Part shown: one piece after another, positions 5,100-5,984 of the stretch
Layout of the letters: each line of letters opens with the position of its first letter
How positions within the stretch are numbered: position 1 is the stretch's first letter
Assembly (NCBI GenBank): GCA_002479245.1
Contig: DLMG01000414.1
Span: 1 to 5,984 of the forward strand
Source of the DNA: Verrucomicrobia subdivision 3 bacterium UBA7542
GTDB taxonomy: Bacteria > Verrucomicrobiota > Verrucomicrobiia > Limisphaerales > UBA11358
DNA: 5,984 bases
Direction of reading: 5' to 3'
Position numbers and translations under genes: made by a program
Notes under the pieces: model-generated
Database searches by the model: none
What the model saw: only the letters and a program-made list of their open reading frames with translations
What the model was told of the DNA's origin: nothing

Positions 5100-5984
5100 T
5101 TATCGTTCTCGAAACGGACTTGCCGCCAGCTCGCGCTGAAGGTGAATCACCTTCAAGTCGCCACGAGGCATTGCGAGATCGTCCGGCAACACCACGCGAT
5201 TGTTGATCAGCGCCGCGCCGATCACGCCTTCGCAACTTTGCCGCAACATCCAGCCGGCGGCGCCAGTGTAGCCGTTCCAAATCATGCGGCCCGGCTCAAA
5301 GTTGGTGAGCAGGTCCGCTGCCTGCTGGTTCGGTTGACCGCCGTAAATTTCAATTTTATCAGGCGTGACGTGCGAAACCGGCGCGATTTTTCGCCACAGG
5401 CGGATCGTGGCGTCGCGGTAAAGTTGCGCCGTCGGAAGATCGCCGTCCGCCGCGAACTGCCCCGCGAGCAAACGCGCGGCGCCGATCAACCACTGGACGC
5501 CGTGGCAATACATGCCGTTCTCGCGCACTCCTTCCGGATAGTGACTGCTCCGGCCCAGATACGGCTTGGAATCCTCGCGCAGCGCCGGCCAGCCCAGCAG
5601 GATGACGTTGTCGCGTTCGAGGACGCGCAAGGCGGTGTCGAACATGATGCGGCCGCGCTCGCGATTGATGCCGGACATCACCGCCCATGCGGCGGTCAGC
5701 GCGTCAATCTCCCAGACGCCGCTGTCCTTCACGCCGATTTCTGTGCCGTCATCGTGAATCGCGCGCAAATAGCGGTCGCCGCGCCACACATTTTCGATGG
5801 CGGCTTTCAATCCGTTCAGCCGCTCGCAATAAAATTGCCGGCGCGCGGCGCCTTTGCGCTTTTCAATCACGTCAAGGAGATGTTCCAAAGTGTAATGGAG
5901 GAAGAAACCGAGCCAGACGCTTTCGCCGCGGCCTTCGCTGCCGATTGCGTCCAGCCCGTCGTTCCAATCGCCCGTGCCGATGAG
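5100..5984 (-). CDS. GH94 glycoside phosphorylase-type protein, C-terminal part (5' end outside window)
   Basis: The frame is open to the window edge, leaving 294 residues plus a TAA stop. GH94 enzymes (cellobiose, chitobiose and 1,2-beta-oligoglucan phosphorylases, and the C-terminal module of cyclic beta-1,2-glucan synthases) cleave beta-glucosides with inorganic phosphate. The visible part starts with LIGTGDWNDG (1-10); the second Asp of GDWND (residue 9) is the family's general acid. ESVWLGFFLHYTLE, IDALTAAWAVMSG (93-105), YPEGVRENGMYCHGVQW (149-165, the family's YP.G.RENG.QY.H block) and GYTGAAGWMLR (238-248, matching YTGSAGWMYR) follow in the expected order. The tail after this block is only about 46 residues and lacks the usual long C-terminal beta region. 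Substrate linkage cannot be decided here. The lipoprotein gene downstream on the same strand is probably co-transcribed. A TTG at 5888 is in frame but is internal, not the start. Confidence 0.88.
   Translation of the reverse strand, partial: LIGTGDWNDGLDAIGSEGRGESVWLGFFLHYTLEHLLDVIEKRKGAARRQFYCERLNGLKAAIENVWRGDRYLRAIHDDGTEIGVKDSGVWEIDALTAAWAVMSGINRERGRIMFDTALRVLERDNVILLGWPALREDSKPYLGRSSHYPEGVRENGMYCHGVQWLIGAARLLAGQFAADGDLPTAQLYRDATIRLWRKIAPVSHVTPDKIEIYGGQPNQQAADLLTNFEPGRMIWNGYTGAAGWMLRQSCEGVIGAALINNRVVLPDDLAMPRGDLKVIHLQRELAASPFRER

Overview
The window looks like a chromosomal stretch of a Verrucomicrobiota bacterium, probably from the Pedosphaera/Limisphaerales side. The taxonomic guess is from memory and not proven. 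It rests on the moderately GC-rich coding DNA, weak Shine-Dalgarno sequences, and dispersed intergenic repeats of a kind I associate with that group: a CGTAGC..TT..GCGAA palindrome, a TTAACCACGGATG element, and a large inverted repeat whose shadow translation contains CGGKRSATPL.

Layout. Positions 1-759 (+) hold the 3' part of a GlcD-type FAD-linked oxidase, cut by the window edge. Positions 760-1114 are intergenic and packed with repeat elements and inverted repeats. Positions 1115-2467 (-) hold a fusion of a P-loop kinase-like domain and a Nudix hydrolase domain; its GC content is clearly lower than that of its neighbours. Positions 2468-2797 are again non-coding, with a roughly 105-nt imperfect hairpin element and a second, inverted copy of the CCACGGATG element. 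Positions 2798-4873 (-) hold a 691-residue lipoprotein that looks distantly related to the glycoamylase-like (PF10091/GH189-type) alpha-toroid proteins, with a C-terminal beta-sandwich-like region. Positions 4874-5099 form a repeat-filled leader with two covarying hairpins. Positions 5100-5984 (-) hold the C-terminal part of a GH94 glycoside phosphorylase, cut by the window edge.

How the genes may work together. GH94 and the lipoprotein are on the same strand in the order GH94 then lipoprotein, and probably form a carbohydrate locus. In cyclic beta-1,2-glucan synthases, GH94 and glycoamylase-like modules sit in one polypeptide, so finding the two kinds of module as adjacent separate genes suggests beta-glucan (perhaps beta-1,2-glucan) turnover or processing. 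This is inference. The kinase-Nudix gene shows no clear link to either side. It is bracketed by repeat clusters and is compositionally distinct, which fits an acquired accessory gene. GlcD belongs to a separate, oppositely oriented unit.

No tRNA, rRNA, CRISPR array or recognisable transposase gene was seen.
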